The translations under genes were made by a program, and so were the position numbers. Of a DNA stretch of 64,000 nt, positions 61,602-64,000 are shown piece by piece. Below the pieces are notes generated by a model, which did no database searches, was not told the DNA's origin, and saw only the letters and a list, made by a program, of their open reading frames with translations. Position 1 is the stretch's first letter; each line of letters begins with the position of its first letter. The stretch is from Lewinellaceae bacterium (GTDB lineage: Bacteria > Bacteroidota > Bacteroidia > Chitinophagales > Saprospiraceae): NCBI GenBank assembly GCA_016719605.1, contig JADJYW010000029.1, forward strand, positions 248,001 to 312,000, written 5' to 3'.

Positions 61602-64000
61602 ATGAAAAAGTATCTACTCCGCTCCCTCCTTCTGCCGGCCCTGCTGGCCGCACTCCATACGGCCACACATGCGCAGCAATGCCTGTTTACCATCGAAATG
61701 CTCGACAACTTCGGCGACGGCTGGAACGGCGGCGTGCTCACCGTTGTAAACGCGGGTACGACCAACCAGTTTTCGCTGGTCAATACCATCGGAAACGGCG
61801 CGGACAGCACCGTGACCTTCAGTGTCACCCCGGGCCTGCCACTCGTACTCAACTGGGCGCCGGGCGGCTTCAACAACGAAGTATCCTTTGCGCTGTACAA
61901 CAATGACGGCGATTTGCTCTTCCAGATCGCCAACCCGACACCGGGCGTCGTCTTTCTTCTGCCCGCAGCTGCCTGCGTGGATTGTTTGAAACCGCTGAAC
62001 CCCGTCATCGAAAACATCTGGGATACCCGGGTCCGAGTTGCCTGGACGCCCGCGTTTGGGAGCGGGACGCCCATTGGCTGGCGGGTTACCTATGGCCCGG
62101 CCGGATTTGATCCCGGCGCCGGCAATACGCTCTATGTGGGCGTCCCGCGAGCCAATATCACGGGCTTACAGCCCAAAACCTGGTACGACTATTATGTGGA
62201 GCAGGACTGCGGTGGCGACACCAGCAAACGCGCAGGGCCGTTCACCTTCGAAACCTACCGCACCAATGATGTGGGTGTCAGCGCCGTGCTAAGCCCGCAA
62301 AACAGCTGCGACCTCGGTGTGGAAACGATCACCCTTGCCCTGCGCAACTACGGCGCCAACCCCCAATCCCTCGTCCCGTTCAACTACAGCGTAAACGACG
62401 TCCCCGTCAGTGTACCACAGCCACAGGACGGTTTTTACACCGGCGTGCTGGGTAAAGACAGCGCCGCGATCATCGAATTCGAAACGCTCTACGATTTTTC
62501 TGCCCCGGGCGAATACCGCATTGCTGTGTGGACCGAAATGAACGGCGACGAAGACCCCGCCAACGATACCTTTTTTTACCGCGTAGTCAACCGCCTGGCA
62601 ACACCATACTCCCAAAATTTTGAGGACTGTAACGGCGCCTGGTATGTGGACACAGCTAACAGTATCGCCCCTTCGTGGCAATTTGGCACACCTGCCGGGT
62701 CGGTTATTTCGGCAGCAGCCGACGGGAAAAACGCCTGGGTAACCAACCTGACCGGCCCCTACAATCCAGGTGAAATTTCCTACCTGAACTCCCCCTGCTT
62801 CGATTTTTCCGATCTGGCCACCGATCCTGTGATTGAGTTTTCCCTGATCTATGCCACCGAATCCGGCTACGACGGTTGCTGGCTGGAAATGTCGCTCGAC
62901 GACGGCGACAGCTGGGCCAAGGTCGGGATGCTGGATGAAAACATCAATTGGTACAACCAGGATATCACGTTCACCGACATCGGCCACGCCTGGTCGGGCA
63001 ACAGCAATGGCTGGATCACGGCCCGCCATTTGCTCGACGGCGCCGCCGGACTGGCCAACGTGCGCCTGCGTTTCGCCTTCGAGTCCGACCCGTTCATCCT
63101 GTCCGAGGGTACGGGCGTGGACGATATACGAATCTATGCCCCGCTCACCGACGATTTGGCGGCCCTCTCCGTGCGTACCGATGCCGACGGGCAGGACTGT
63201 GGGGACACGACTGATGTGGTGACGTTTCGTTTGGCCAACTTCGGCGCACAACCCGCCACCATTTTCGGTCTTGCCTACTCGCTCAATGGCACCGCGCCGG
63301 TCGTCGAAAATGTGGGGACTGTCACGATTGCACCCAACGACGTGTACACCTACGTTTTTAATCAAACTTTCGACAGCCGCGACGGCTTGTTCGCCGTCCG
63401 TTGCTGGACCGTGCTGCCCAACGAACAAAACCGCAGCAACGACACCAGCGCCGTGTACATGGTGGACCACTTGCCGGACCCGCTACCCCTTAGCGCGGAT
63501 TTTGAAACCGGCTTGCCGGCAGGCTGGACCAGCACAGGATTCACCACCACCGGGCACAACAACATCTCCACCGTTCTGGCTTCCAACCTCTACGATTTCA
63601 ACGCAACCTCCACGACCGACCTGTCGCGCGTCGGGTTTGTCGGCCCGAATGACTCCCTGAGTTTTGACTACCGCATCACGGACTTCGACACCGATGGCGA
63701 GACGCCGACCATACTGGCCAACGGAACCCGTTTCGAGGTGCTTGTATCTTCCGACTGCGGCAGTTCCTTCCAAACGGTGTACACCATTGACCAAAGCAAC
63801 CACACCCCGAGCGTGGACCTGCAAAACGTGCGTATCGGGCTGGGCGCTTATGCCGGGCTGGCGATTCAGATTCGCTTTGCCGGTGTCTGGGGGGCCGGCG
63901 ATTTCTACTTTGACCTGGACAACATCAACCTGCCGCAACTCCCGATCACGCCGACCCGCGACGGCATTGAGGGCCTCAGCAAATTAGACCTGTGGCCCAA
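61602..64000 (+). CDS. Large secreted T9SS cargo protein, 3' end cut by window edge
   Basis: About 799 residues are visible. A signal peptide (MKKYLLRSLLLPALLAALHT...HAQQ) is followed by a C-rich beta domain (CLFTIEMLDNFGDGWNGGVL), a fibronectin type III domain (~125-215, with ITGLQPKTWYDYYVEQDCGG), and CARDB/Ig-like repeats (NDVGVSAVLSPQNSCDLGVE, later DDLAALSVRTDADGQDCGDT) alternating with two MAM/LamG-like jellyroll regions (YSQNFEDCNGAWYVD..., LSADFETGLPAGWTSTG...). The last visible residues, GIEGLSKLDLWP, look like the start of a type A T9SS sorting domain (usual YPNP). It is probably a surface or adhesive protein. The frame is intact to the edge. Confidence 0.9.
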   Translation, partial: MKKYLLRSLLLPALLAALHTATHAQQCLFTIEMLDNFGDGWNGGVLTVVNAGTTNQFSLVNTIGNGADSTVTFSVTPGLPLVLNWAPGGFNNEVSFALYNNDGDLLFQIANPTPGVVFLLPAAACVDCLKPLNPVIENIWDTRVRVAWTPAFGSGTPIGWRVTYGPAGFDPGAGNTLYVGVPRANITGLQPKTWYDYYVEQDCGGDTSKRAGPFTFETYRTNDVGVSAVLSPQNSCDLGVETITLALRNYGANPQSLVPFNYSVNDVPVSVPQPQDGFYTGVLGKDSAAIIEFETLYDFSAPGEYRIAVWTEMNGDEDPANDTFFYRVVNRLATPYSQNFEDCNGAWYVDTANSIAPSWQFGTPAGSVISAAADGKNAWVTNLTGPYNPGEISYLNSPCFDFSDLATDPVIEFSLIYATESGYDGCWLEMSLDDGDSWAKVGMLDENINWYNQDITFTDIGHAWSGNSNGWITARHLLDGAAGLANVRLRFAFESDPFILSEGTGVDDIRIYAPLTDDLAALSVRTDADGQDCGDTTDVVTFRLANFGAQPATIFGLAYSLNGTAPVVENVGTVTIAPNDVYTYVFNQTFDSRDGLFAVRCWTVLPNEQNRSNDTSAVYMVDHLPDPLPLSADFETGLPAGWTSTGFTTTGHNNISTVLASNLYDFNATSTTDLSRVGFVGPNDSLSFDYRITDFDTDGETPTILANGTRFEVLVSSDCGSSFQTVYTIDQSNHTPSVDLQNVRIGLGAYAGLAIQIRFAGVWGAGDFYFDLDNINLPQLPITPTRDGIEGLSKLDLWP

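Overview
The window reads as a chromosomal segment of a Bacteroidota bacterium, most likely Saprospiria-like. The phylum is supported by type IX secretion (T9SS)-style secreted proteins, a DUF4175 protein, a hybrid two-component regulator, an ORF6N protein, start sites without Shine-Dalgarno sequences, and several matches to the Bacteroidota promoter (TTG-N19-TAnnTTTG). The class is an inference from overall gene content. There is no plasmid or prophage backbone and no CRISPR array.

Layout. (1) 1-8336, all minus: serine palmitoyltransferase, a sphingolipid Delta4-desaturase-like enzyme, a dihydroorotate-dehydrogenase-like protein, a lipid/oligosaccharide flippase, two SDR/epimerase proteins and inositol-3-phosphate synthase (cut by the left edge). 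This looks like a sphingolipid/inositol-lipid neighbourhood. (2) 8589-17801, minus: recR, a universal stress protein, truA, a C1 peptidase (frameshifted), a hypothetical protein, the large DUF4175 protein and an amidohydrolase. (3) 18109-29245: a very long TraB/GumN protein, then a TetR-regulated RND efflux operon (tetR, tolC-like, hlyD-like, RND pump) with two small antisense genes inside it. (4) 29373-36415: a carbonic anhydrase, a hybrid two-component regulator, two tRNAs, ORF6N, DUF2721 and an M43 protease. (5) 36546-46964: M1 peptidase, Crp/Fnr regulator, glgB, lpxD, UvrD/PcrA helicase, M29 aminopeptidase and a LOG-family protein. (6) 47024-51788: an isoleucyl-tRNA synthetase gene carrying an in-frame DUF559 endonuclease domain plus a perfect palindromic repeat, next to a frameshifted Mrr restriction endonuclease. 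(7) 52009-64000: rfbC-like epimerase, an OmpP1/FadL porin, a repeat-rich secreted protein, proS, cinA, a secreted hypothetical, thiL and a T9SS cargo protein cut by the right edge.

Two things stand out. First, ileS carries about 165 extra residues made of a Vsr-like endonuclease domain and translated palindromic DNA. A diverged relative of the same palindrome is translated inside the receiver domain of the hybrid regulator. Together they suggest a family of mobile palindromic elements that tolerate or exploit in-frame insertion into protein genes. Second, a eukaryote-like sphingolipid Delta4-desaturase sits next to serine palmitoyltransferase, which predicts sphingosine-type long-chain bases.

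A quality warning applies. At least ten apparent single-base frameshifts break otherwise intact conserved genes (C1 peptidase, RND pump x3, hybrid regulator x3, lpxD, cinA, mrr, perhaps glgB). Most fall in short homopolymers and are repaired by one base, so they look like sequencing or assembly indels rather than gene decay.
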